NCBI RefSeq assembly: GCF_007750855.1
Contig: NZ_CP036291.1
Coordinates: 1,674,001-1,738,000 of the forward strand
Direction of reading: 5' to 3'
Origin: Pirellulimonas nuda
GTDB taxonomy: Bacteria; Planctomycetota; Planctomycetia; Pirellulales; Lacipirellulaceae
DNA: 64,000 nucleotides
Part shown: piece after piece, positions 10,193-18,046 of the stretch
How positions within the stretch are numbered: position 1 is the first letter of the stretch
How the letters are laid out: every line of letters begins with the position of its first letter
The notes under the pieces: model-generated
What the model was told of the DNA's origin: nothing
Databases searched by the model: none
Seen by the model: the letters and a program-made list of their open reading frames with translations, nothing else
Translations under genes and position numbers: made by a program

Positions 10193-11692
10193 TCAGGCTT
10201 CGACCGGCACCACCAGCGCGGATAGCCCGTCGCCGCCTTGCGGCTCGCGGTAGTAGGTGCCGGTGTCGATCCGGTCGACCACCAGCGACGCGAGCCCCTC
10301 GGACGTGAGGTAGCCGACAGGCCGCTGGGATTCCAGCACGATCAAGTAGTCGTCAACGACCGACCCAAAGGCCTCGAACAGCTCGCTCAGCGGCATCGCC
10401 CCGTCGACCGTGTTCTCTGTGGGCTCGATCCGGCCGGGGTCCAGCACTCCCCCCGCGCCGTGGGGCACGCCGTCGGGGGCGACCACGCCCAGAAGGCCGC
10501 TGGCGGCGTCTAGTACGGGGATGCAGGGGGGGAAGGGGCGGTCGGCCGTGCCGGGATCGCCCCAGCCGGCAGAGACCGGCAGGTCCGCCTTGAGCAGCAG
10601 CGGGAACGCCTCCATCAGGTCGCGGGCCAGCACGTCGTGGAACGGCTTGCCGGTTTCGGTGTCGTGTTTCCAGGCGGACAGCTCTTGCTGCACCGTGGCG
10701 AGATCGAGCACGCAGCCGCCGCCGTAGGCCCCGACTTGTTCGAGTCCCGCGGCCACACGGTCAAGCGCTTCGTCTACCGGGTCGGAGGGGTCCCAAGCCG
10801 TGACCGCGGCCGACAAAGTGGGGCAGGCGCCCGCTGCGGAGGGAGGGGGCTCTGCTACCGCAAACGCCTCGACAACGCCCTCGGCGAACTGTGCGGCCTG
10901 CTCGCTTGAATAGCCGGGCAGCAGCACGACAAACACCCCACTGCCCAGCGCGCACCCCAGCGCATCGGTCGGCAGCGCGTCGGCCAAGCAGCGGGCCGCG
11001 GCCGCCGTAATTTCACGGGCGGATTCTACGCCCAAACGCTGCTCGATCCGCTCACGGGCGTCGACGCCCAGGGCCACTAGGCCGCAAGGCCCGGCGTCTG
11101 CCAGGCGCTGGGCGCGTCGGATCAGCGCGGGACGCAGCAGCAAGCCCGCCCGGGGGTCGCGCGTCGACGTGGCGGTGAAGCGGCGTTCGAACTCGGTCCG
11201 CCGGACGCCGGCGCGGAGGCGGGTAAGCAGCTCGCCGATGTTGATCGGCAGGCGGATCACGTCGTCGGCGCCCATCGCCAGCGCGTCGTCCGCGGGGTCG
11301 ATCAACGCGTTGGCGCCGGGCGCGCAGATCGCGATCCGGTGGGAGTAGGCGGCGGGCGCGGTCTCGGCGGCGAGCGCCTCGGCCGCCTCGGGGTCGCGGG
11401 CGTCAAGCAGCCACAGCGCCTCGTCGCCGCCGGCACGCCACAGCGCGTCGTCCCGCCAGCACGCAGACGCGGTGACGCGGTAGCCGAAGTTCGAGAGCGT
11501 CCACGTCAGGTCGCGCAGCAGCGACCGGTCTTGGGAGACGATGGTGACGGGGATGGCGGTAGGGATGGATTTCACGGTGGTGACGCCCTCCACGGTCCGA
11601 ACGGCAGTAGCAAGACAAGGGCAGGGCGCCCGCGGCGGGGCGTCTGCGATGCGCCCGTTTGATGCGGGCTGTGCGGCGGAGGACCGAAACAT
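10193..11692 (-). CDS. REC-like / degenerate GGDEF / CBS-like signalling protein
   Basis: The ATG at 11692 gives 499 residues. A GTG at 11575, with GGAGG 11 bases upstream, would start the protein right at its first domain and may be the true start. The first ~120 residues after that resemble a response-regulator receiver (VTIVSQDRSLLRDLTWTLSN, ALWLLDARDPEAAE, GADDVIRLPINIGELL). A GGDEF-type fold follows, but the signature position reads GSGVF in LGSGVFVVLLP, so diguanylate cyclase activity is unlikely. The C-terminal ~200 residues contain CBS-like strands (PVLDAASGLLGVVAPDG). It is divergently transcribed from the FHA/EAL-like gene and shares its promoter region. Confidence 0.7.
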   Translation of the reverse strand: MFRSSAAQPASNGRIADAPPRAPCPCLATAVRTVEGVTTVKSIPTAIPVTIVSQDRSLLRDLTWTLSNFGYRVTASACWRDDALWRAGGDEALWLLDARDPEAAEALAAETAPAAYSHRIAICAPGANALIDPADDALAMGADDVIRLPINIGELLTRLRAGVRRTEFERRFTATSTRDPRAGLLLRPALIRRAQRLADAGPCGLVALGVDARERIEQRLGVESAREITAAAARCLADALPTDALGCALGSGVFVVLLPGYSSEQAAQFAEGVVEAFAVAEPPPSAAGACPTLSAAVTAWDPSDPVDEALDRVAAGLEQVGAYGGGCVLDLATVQQELSAWKHDTETGKPFHDVLARDLMEAFPLLLKADLPVSAGWGDPGTADRPFPPCIPVLDAASGLLGVVAPDGVPHGAGGVLDPGRIEPTENTVDGAMPLSELFEAFGSVVDDYLIVLESQRPVGYLTSEGLASLVVDRIDTGTYYREPQGGDGLSALVVPVEA

Positions 11693-11857
11693 CCGCGGTT
11701 CCGATCTCCCCACGCCATTAGAATGCTACTCTTTTTTTGGACGGCCAGCGGAGTCGCCCGCTACTTTTCTGTGCAGTACGCCAACCGGCGGCATTGCGGC
11801 CTAGCCGCGGACGCCGCCCGCCCCAATCCACGTCGAGCCGAGCCGAGGCGAACCAAC

Positions 11858-13000
11858 GTGCCGACAGATTCATCTAATCACCGCGGCGGCCAGCCCCGCT
11901 TCGAGTACTACCCGCCCAACAGCGCCACGCTGCAGACGGTGAGCGTAGAGAAGCTGCCGTTCACCATCGGCCGGGGCGCCGAGGCCGACCTGCAGATCGC
12001 TTCCTCCAGCGTCTCGCGCGAGCACGTGCAGTTGACCTCGTCCGCGGGGCAGTACGTGCTGCGTGACCTGGGGAGCACCAACGGCACCAGCGTGAACGGC
12101 GAACCGATTGCCGAGACCAAGCTGCGCGACGGCGACGTGGTGCGCGTGGCCGACGTTGATCTGACCTTCCTTGTGAACTCGATGAGCCGCCTGCAGCGGA
12201 TGGTGACGCGGCCCCTCTCCGACCCCGCCCGCCCGGCGCCCTCGGCGCCGACGCACGTCAGCGCCGAGGTCGGCTCGTTGCGGTCCATCGAGGAGGCGCT
12301 GCTGTGGCAGGCGCCCACGCTCAACTGGACCTGCATCGTCGACCGCCGGACCCACGCCGAATCGGCCCGCGTGTGCCGGTTGGCGGAACCGCTGGCCGGT
12401 CAGGTCCGCGAGGTCCGGTCGGCCAGGCGCTGCTCGCCCGCCGCACGGCTGCAATCGCTGGCGTGGCGGCTGGCGGCGGCTCAGGCCGCGCCCGACGCCG
12501 CGGGCGCCCTGCTGCTGCACATCGAGAGCCCGGCGTTGTTCGGCGGCTCCCTGCTGGACGACCTAGAAGAGGCCCGGGAGTTGCTGCCCGAAGCAATCGC
12601 GATCGGCGTGGCCGCGCCGTGGGAATGGGCCTCACGCGACCCCAAGACGCTTGAGTCGTGCGCCCGGCTCCAAGAAGCCGGGGCGCAGATCGCCTTCGAT
12701 CACTTTTCGGGGGGCGCCAACTGCGTGCGCGCTCTCCGCGAGGCGACCCCTGATTTCTTGGTGCTGTCGGCGGAGGTCGTCCAAGGGATCGCGGGCCAAA
12801 TCAGGCTGCAGCAACGCCTGAAGTCGGTCGTCGGCGCCTGCGAAGAGCTAGGCATCCCCGTCGCTACGCCGCCGCTACACCATGAAGACATTAGCCGTGA
12901 AGATTTCGACGCGTGCGCCCGCCTGGGCGTCTGCCTGACAGAACAACCACGCTCGCCGGACGGCGCCCCCCCGCGGGCGCCGCGGCGTCTGCTCGTGTAA
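11858..13000 (+). CDS. FHA domain protein with degenerate EAL-like domain
   Basis: The GTG start at 11858 gives 380 residues. The frame is open from an ATG at 11723, but the extra 45 residues look non-coding. The FHA domain is clear: FTIGRGAEADLQIASSSVSR then HVQL, and DLGSTNGTSVNGEP, with the phosphothreonine-binding R, S and N residues. The C-terminal ~230 residues resemble an EAL phosphodiesterase fold, but the EAL motif is absent and the DDFG metal site reads DHFS (IAFDHFSGGANCVRALREA). It is probably a phospho-reader with a non-catalytic EAL domain. It lies 63 bp upstream of the kinase-tubulin gene, which suggests that kinase as its partner. Confidence 0.72.
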   Translation: MPTDSSNHRGGQPRFEYYPPNSATLQTVSVEKLPFTIGRGAEADLQIASSSVSREHVQLTSSAGQYVLRDLGSTNGTSVNGEPIAETKLRDGDVVRVADVDLTFLVNSMSRLQRMVTRPLSDPARPAPSAPTHVSAEVGSLRSIEEALLWQAPTLNWTCIVDRRTHAESARVCRLAEPLAGQVREVRSARRCSPAARLQSLAWRLAAAQAAPDAAGALLLHIESPALFGGSLLDDLEEARELLPEAIAIGVAAPWEWASRDPKTLESCARLQEAGAQIAFDHFSGGANCVRALREATPDFLVLSAEVVQGIAGQIRLQQRLKSVVGACEELGIPVATPPLHHEDISREDFDACARLGVCLTEQPRSPDGAPPRAPRRLLV

Positions 13001-13063
13001 CCGGGCCCCCTTACCCTGGGCCCCCTGAACCTGGGCCACCCGCTCCTCCCCAACTTTTACGCC

Positions 13064-15784
13064 ATGACGACCGCCCTCTCCCCCATCGCCCTGCCCGAAG
13101 GCTACGCGCTGCTCGACCGCCTTGGCTCGGGGGGCTACGGCGAGGTGTGGCGGGCCACCGCGCCGGGCGGGATGGAGAAGGCGGTCAAGATCGTCTTCGG
13201 CCACTGCGACGGTGACCTGGCCGAGCGCGAGCTCAAGTCGCTCGACCGCGTCCGCAGCGTCCGGCACCCGTTCTTGTTGACCATCGAGCGCTACGAGGTG
13301 GTGGACAACCGCTTGGTGATCGTCACCGAGCTGGCAGACAAGAGCCTCGACAAGCTGTTCCAAGAGTGCCGCGGCCAGGACAAGCCGGGGATCCCGCGCG
13401 AGCAACTGATCACGCTGCTGACCGACGCGGCCGAGGCGCTCGACTGCCTGAGCGAGCGTCACGGCCTGCAGCACCTCGACATCAAGCCAGAGAACCTGCT
13501 GATCGTCGGCGACCACATCAAGGTGGCCGACTTTGGGCTGGTGAAAGACCTGGCGGCGCGGACCATCAACACGATGGTCGGCGGCATGACGCCCCTCTAC
13601 TCGTCGCCCGAGGTGTACGACGACAACCCCAGCGACCGCAGCGACCAGTACAGCCTAGCGATCGTCTACCAGCAGATGCTTACCGGCACGGTGCCGTTCT
13701 CGGGGCGGACGCCGGCGCAGCTCGCCAAGCAGCACACGATGGCCGAGCCGAACCTCGGCTCGCTAGGCGCCAAAGACCAAGCCGTTGTCGGGCGGGCGTT
13801 GGCAAAGGACCCCTGCAAGCGCTACGCCAGCAACCGAGAGTTTGTGCGGGCGTTGTCCGACGCGCCGGGCGACGCGGGCCACGGCCTCGCCGCCTCGCAG
13901 CCGATCGACGGAGTGCAGCCTTCCTACACGCCCCAGGCCGCCAGCGACACCCGCGCCGCGGTAGCCATCAGCACCACGCCGCTGCCCCAGCAGGGGGGCG
14001 CTACCAACTTGCTGCCGCACGACGGCGCCGACGCGCCGTTGTCGGCCGCGCCCGGCCGGCCCCAGTTGGATTTTCCTCCCGCCGACCACAAAGTTTCCGA
14101 CGCCGCACTCCCGCCGATCGCAGCGCCGCTGGCGAGCATGGCGCAGCCTACGTTGTTCGTCGCCATCGGCGGCGTCGGCGCGCAAATGCTGGCGGCCGTA
14201 CGCGAGCGCTGGGCGGGGCAGGGCGAGGCCGCTCCCCCCGCCGAGTGGCTCGCGTTCGACACCGACCGCGAAGAACTAATGCCGCTCACCCGCGGCGAGT
14301 CGCCGCAGATCGCTCCGGAAGACGTGCTGCTAACCCCGCTCCGCCGACCCAAGGATTACCGCCACGCGTCACGCGACCTGCTGCCGTGGGTCAGCCGGCG
14401 TTGGCTCTACCACATCCCGCGGTCGCTCCAGACCCGCGGCTACCGGCCGCTGGGCCGGATCGCCGCGGTCGACAACGCCGACGCGGTGGTGCGTGCGTTG
14501 CACGCCCGGCTGAGCCGGCTCGCGGCCGACGGCGCCCACGCCGGGCGACCCGTGCAGGTGGTGGTGCTGTCCGGGATGTGCGGCGGCACCGGCGGCGGCG
14601 CGGCCCTGGACATCGCCCAGGCCGCACGCAACCTCGCGGGCGGGCTGTCGCGGGGCGTCTCGGTCCGCGGGGTCTTTGCGCTCACGCCAACCGCCAACGA
14701 CAGCCTGGCCGCGTCGAACCTGGTCTCGTTGCTCACCGAACTTACGCACGCGCAGGCCAGCGGCAACGTCGGCCAGGCGTGCGCCCCCGGCGCCGCCCGG
14801 CACTTCGAGGCGGCAACGCCCCCGTTGGACGAGGCGTACGTGCAGCCGGTCTCCGCGCGCGGCAACGCCTTAGAGCGGCGGGCCGCGCTGGCCGCCATCG
14901 CCGACTATTTGTTGCTGCGTTCCACGATCGACCTGAGCCCCGTGCTGGCCGCCGCCGGCGGCAATGCGGCGGGCATGCTGCGGACCTTCAACGTCGCGCG
15001 GCCGGCGCAGATCGAGCAAGCGGCCGCCGTCCACCGCCAGGCCCGGCTCCAGCAGGCGTTATTGCGGTACTGGGTGGAAGAAGCAGACAGCATGGGCGCC
15101 GCGGGCGACCCAGAACTGCTGGCCTGCTTTGGTCGGCATTCGCGCTCGCGTTTCGCGCGTCAGTTCACCTCGCGCTTCAACCCGATGCTCGCGGCCGAGG
15201 ACCCCAACAGCGACCCGCAGTCCGGCGCGACCCGGCGAGAGTACAAGCGCGCGGTGCAGCACGCTGCCGAGCGCTTCGCGCAGTGGGCGGAACTGCTGCA
15301 GCCGGCTGACGGCGAGGGCTCGGCGGCCGACCCGGCGCTCGCGGCGACCGCGCGGTCGATCAGCGCCGGGGTGATCGATCGGCTCTATGCTTCACGACCG
15401 GCCGGCGACGGCGCGTTGTTTGATTTCCCGTCGCTGGCAAGCTGCCACGACGTGCCCTCCGAGGCTGCTTCGGTAGCGCCGGGCACGCTAGCCGCCGCCG
15501 AGACCGGGGTGCTGGGCTGTGGGCACACGCGTTACTCGCTGCTGCTGACCCCGGCGGCCGAACGCCACGCGCCGTTGGCGAGTGAGCTCTTGAAGCTGCG
15601 CGGAACAGCTACGGTCGCCCAGGCCGAGGTCGACGCCGCGGTGCTGATCTGCGAGGGCGCCGCGCTCGCGCCGGCGCAGATGGCCGCGTGCGTCGCCCAG
15701 GCGCTGCCAGACGTGATGGAAGCCGCCAGCCGGCTGCACGCACGGACGGACATCACCTGGACCGACCTGCGCACGCCGGGCTAG
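13064..15784 (+). CDS. Ser/Thr protein kinase fused to a tubulin/FtsZ-like domain
   Basis: This 906-residue protein begins with a Hanks-type kinase: glycine loop GSGGYGEVW (21-29), lysine K42, catalytic loop HLDIKPENL (137-145; HLD replaces HRD), DFG at 156-158 and SPE at 181-183. A ~85-residue linker follows. From residue ~361 there is a nucleotide-binding fold with an N-terminal glycine-rich loop (LFVAIGGVGAQML) and the tubulin-type signature CGGTGGGAA around 506-514, consistent with the Pfam Tubulin-like family (Tubulin_2). No transmembrane segment is evident. The C-terminal ~250 residues are unassigned. It follows the FHA/EAL-like gene by 63 bp. A kinase controlling, or controlled by, a GTP-dependent polymer is the inference. 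Confidence 0.78.
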   Translation: MTTALSPIALPEGYALLDRLGSGGYGEVWRATAPGGMEKAVKIVFGHCDGDLAERELKSLDRVRSVRHPFLLTIERYEVVDNRLVIVTELADKSLDKLFQECRGQDKPGIPREQLITLLTDAAEALDCLSERHGLQHLDIKPENLLIVGDHIKVADFGLVKDLAARTINTMVGGMTPLYSSPEVYDDNPSDRSDQYSLAIVYQQMLTGTVPFSGRTPAQLAKQHTMAEPNLGSLGAKDQAVVGRALAKDPCKRYASNREFVRALSDAPGDAGHGLAASQPIDGVQPSYTPQAASDTRAAVAISTTPLPQQGGATNLLPHDGADAPLSAAPGRPQLDFPPADHKVSDAALPPIAAPLASMAQPTLFVAIGGVGAQMLAAVRERWAGQGEAAPPAEWLAFDTDREELMPLTRGESPQIAPEDVLLTPLRRPKDYRHASRDLLPWVSRRWLYHIPRSLQTRGYRPLGRIAAVDNADAVVRALHARLSRLAADGAHAGRPVQVVVLSGMCGGTGGGAALDIAQAARNLAGGLSRGVSVRGVFALTPTANDSLAASNLVSLLTELTHAQASGNVGQACAPGAARHFEAATPPLDEAYVQPVSARGNALERRAALAAIADYLLLRSTIDLSPVLAAAGGNAAGMLRTFNVARPAQIEQAAAVHRQARLQQALLRYWVEEADSMGAAGDPELLACFGRHSRSRFARQFTSRFNPMLAAEDPNSDPQSGATRREYKRAVQHAAERFAQWAELLQPADGEGSAADPALAATARSISAGVIDRLYASRPAGDGALFDFPSLASCHDVPSEAASVAPGTLAAAETGVLGCGHTRYSLLLTPAAERHAPLASELLKLRGTATVAQAEVDAAVLICEGAALAPAQMAACVAQALPDVMEAASRLHARTDITWTDLRTPG

Positions 15785-16141
15785 GCAGCCTGGCAACGAA
15801 ACGAACGAGCGGCGGAGACGTTAGCTGAGAAAGATGAAAAAACGAGACAGGATAACAGGATCGGCAGGATTGGTGCTGCCTCGGCAGGATCGCTCGTATA
15901 AATCCTAGAGAATCTGTGGCTGGCCCGTCCTCTCCAGATATCCGGTCCGTCTTTCGACTTTCTTGGCGTTCTTGGCGGTTCAACCTCGTCCGTCGTGGCG
16001 GCCTTCGCGCTCGTGGCGTCGTGGCGGTTCTGTTGCGTCGCAGCGACCAGACTACTGATGGCTGGTCTATCCCTGCTTAGCAACGCAGCGCCGGCCGGCT
16101 AAACTGGGCAGCGAACTCCCCAGACCTCGCAAGGCCCCGCC
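15785..16141. other. intergenic region with decayed repeat phrases
   Basis: 357 bases with lower GC than the flanking genes. They hold phrases such as ACAGGATAACAGGATCGGCA and CTTGGCGTTCTTGGCGGTTC, which resemble the dispersed intergenic repeats seen at 19201-19399 and elsewhere in this window. There is no credible open frame. It must contain the promoter of the dihydropyrimidinase gene. Confidence 0.4.
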
Positions 16142-17524
16142 GTGACGCTCCTGATCCGCAATGGCCGCATCGTAACCGCGACCGACGACTACGTGGCCGA
16201 CGTGCTGTGCGAGGGCGAGACGATCGCCGCCATCGGGCGCAACCTCACCGCCCCCGGCGGGACGGAGGTGATCGACGCCACGGGCAAGCTGGTCATGCCG
16301 GGGTTCATCGACCCGCACGTGCATATCTACTTGCCGTTCATGGGGACGTACGCCAAGGACGACTACGGCACCGCAAGCCGCGCGGCGCTGGTCGGCGGCA
16401 CCACGACGCTGATCGAGATGTGCTGCCCCAGCCGCAGCGAAGACCCGCTCGAAGCGTTTGAGCTGTGGAAGTCGAAGGCCGAAGGCCTCAGCGCGTGCGA
16501 CTTCACGTTCCACATGGGGGTCACACGGTTCGACGACGACACGCCGCCCAAGCTGCGGCAAATCGTCGAGGCGGGGGTCGCCAGCTTCAAGGTCTTCCTG
16601 GCTTACCAGGGGTTCTTCGGCGTCGACGACACAGAGCTGTACAAGACGCTGCGGCTCGCCAAGGAGCTGGGGGTGATCGTCACCGCCCACTGCGAGAACG
16701 AGACGCTGGTCGCCCAGCTCCAGCAGAAGCTGCTGGCCGAGGGCAAAACCGGCCCCGAGTGGCACGAGCCCTCCCGTCCGCAAGAGGTCGAGGCCGAGGG
16801 GGTCCACCACCTGATGACCTTCGCGGAGCTAACCGGCGCCCACGTCTACATCGTCCACACGAGTTGCGACGGCGCGGTACAAGCGGCGCTCGACGCGCGG
16901 CGCCGCGGAGTGCATGTGGCGATCGAGACGGTGATCCCGTACCTGGTGCTCGACGGCACCTACGCCCAGCAGCCCGACTTCGAGGGCGCCAAGTACGTGA
17001 TGTCGCCACCGATCCGCTCCGCCGATCAGCAGCCGCTGCTGTGGAACCACCTAGCGAGCCGCGACATCGCCACGGTGGCGACCGACCACGCCCCGTTCGA
17101 CTTTCAGCAGCAGAAAGAGATGGGCCGCGACAACTTCACCCTCATCCCCAACGGCATCCCCACCATCGAGCACCGCGCTACGCTGCTCTACACCCACGGC
17201 GTCGCGACGGGCCGCATCAGCCTGAACACGTTCGTCGACTCCGTGAGCACCCAAGCAGCCAAGCTGTTCGGGCTGTTCCCAAGAAAGGGGACGATCGCCG
17301 TAGGCTCCGACGCCGACCTAGTGATCTACGACCCCGACTACCGCGGCACGATCTCTGCCGCGACGCACCAGATGGCGACCGACTACAGCGCGTTCGAGGG
17401 CTGGGAGCAAATCGGCCGCCCGGAGTGGGTGACGGTGCGCGGCGAGGTGGCAGTGCGCGACGGGGCGTTTGTTGGGGAGCTGGGGAGCGGCCAGTTCTTG
17501 AAGCGGGAGCCGACGCACTTTTGA
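16142..17524 (+). CDS. hydA: dihydropyrimidinase / D-hydantoinase
   Basis: This 460-residue amidohydrolase opens dihydrouracil or dihydrothymine to the N-carbamoyl-beta-amino acid, the second step of reductive pyrimidine breakdown. Metal-site motifs are all present: DPHVHIY, the carbamylated lysine in SFKVFLAYQG, HCENE, VHTSCDG and TDHAPF. The start is GTG at 16142, directly before the conserved TLLIRNGRIVTA strand. The preA gene, the permease, beta-ureidopropionase and aminotransferase genes follow on the opposite strand, which supports pyrimidine rather than hydantoin as substrate. An inverted-repeat element begins at the base after its stop codon. Confidence 0.9.
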   Translation: MTLLIRNGRIVTATDDYVADVLCEGETIAAIGRNLTAPGGTEVIDATGKLVMPGFIDPHVHIYLPFMGTYAKDDYGTASRAALVGGTTTLIEMCCPSRSEDPLEAFELWKSKAEGLSACDFTFHMGVTRFDDDTPPKLRQIVEAGVASFKVFLAYQGFFGVDDTELYKTLRLAKELGVIVTAHCENETLVAQLQQKLLAEGKTGPEWHEPSRPQEVEAEGVHHLMTFAELTGAHVYIVHTSCDGAVQAALDARRRGVHVAIETVIPYLVLDGTYAQQPDFEGAKYVMSPPIRSADQQPLLWNHLASRDIATVATDHAPFDFQQQKEMGRDNFTLIPNGIPTIEHRATLLYTHGVATGRISLNTFVDSVSTQAAKLFGLFPRKGTIAVGSDADLVIYDPDYRGTISAATHQMATDYSAFEGWEQIGRPEWVTVRGEVAVRDGAFVGELGSGQFLKREPTHF

Positions 17525-17607
17525 GGGACGATGGACCGGATTACGGGATGGGCGGGATTTACGGGATGAAGAGTAGGATGGGTTATCCCCGTTAGGGGTA
17601 ACCCATC
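17525..17607. repeat. left arm of ~80 bp inverted repeat pair A
   Basis: The arm runs from GGGACGATGGACCGGATTAC to a hairpin made of GATGGGTTATCCCC and AGGGGTAACCCATC (17577-17607). It starts at the first base after the dihydropyrimidinase stop. Its inverted copy at 17963-18040 differs by about three substitutions and a five-base indel. Confidence 0.85.
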
Positions 17608-17652
17608 GGCAGTAAACACAAAGTTATCTTTCTCTCGATTGGAATCAGAAAA

Positions 17653-17934
17653 ATGGACTGGGATCATCCGTTCAATGTAGCAGTAGTCACGGTCGATGAG
17701 GTGATTGCCGGCGAACGAGATGTCGTGCTCGTAATGCATGACGAAGGTCATTGCGGCTTCCAATTCTACGATGGCTACGACGTAGGGGGCCGAAAGCCAC
17801 TCGTCGTTCCCAGGGAGGTGATCCTTGAACTTGATAGCACTCTCGCCGAAGTAACAGATTTACCCGTCGGCTGGTCAGCACGTAGGGAAAAGAAGGGGAG
17901 CGAATGGACTAGAGAGCAATCAGCGGACGTCTAG
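17653..17934 (+). CDS. small hypothetical protein between inverted repeats
   Basis: This 93-residue acidic protein (MDWDHPFNVAVVTVDEVIAG and onward) has no signal peptide or membrane segment and I do not recognise its family. Its GC content is visibly lower than that of the flanking metabolic genes, and the whole gene sits between two near-identical ~80 bp inverted repeats, which suggests an acquired passenger. The ATG is preceded by an A-rich stretch (AGAAAA) with no clear Shine-Dalgarno sequence. Confidence 0.6.
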   Translation: MDWDHPFNVAVVTVDEVIAGERDVVLVMHDEGHCGFQFYDGYDVGGRKPLVVPREVILELDSTLAEVTDLPVGWSARREKKGSEWTREQSADV

Positions 17935-17962
17935 GACGTTAGAAAAGCGATCTACGGGAGGT

Positions 17963-18040
17963 GATGGGTTACCCCTAACGGGGATAACCCATCCTACATC
18001 CCGTCAATCCAGCCCATCCCGTAATCCGGTCCAACGTCCC
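17963..18040. repeat. right arm of ~80 bp inverted repeat pair A
   Basis: Reverse complement of the element at 17525-17607, with the palindromic GATGGGTTACCCCT module on the inside and the GGGACG end on the outside. It ends seven bases before the preA stop codon. Confidence 0.85.
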
Positions 18041-18046
18041 GCCCAA

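Noticed and set aside
10193-11692. Active diguanylate cyclase
   Set aside because: The GGDEF site reads GSGVF, lacking the acidic catalytic residues.
13366-15309. 647-residue plus-strand frame inside the kinase gene
   Set aside because: Arg/Ala-rich shadow of the kinase-tubulin reading frame.
17525-17607. Phage attachment site
   Set aside because: No integrase or phage gene is in the window, and the copies are inverted rather than direct, so an att pair is unlikely.
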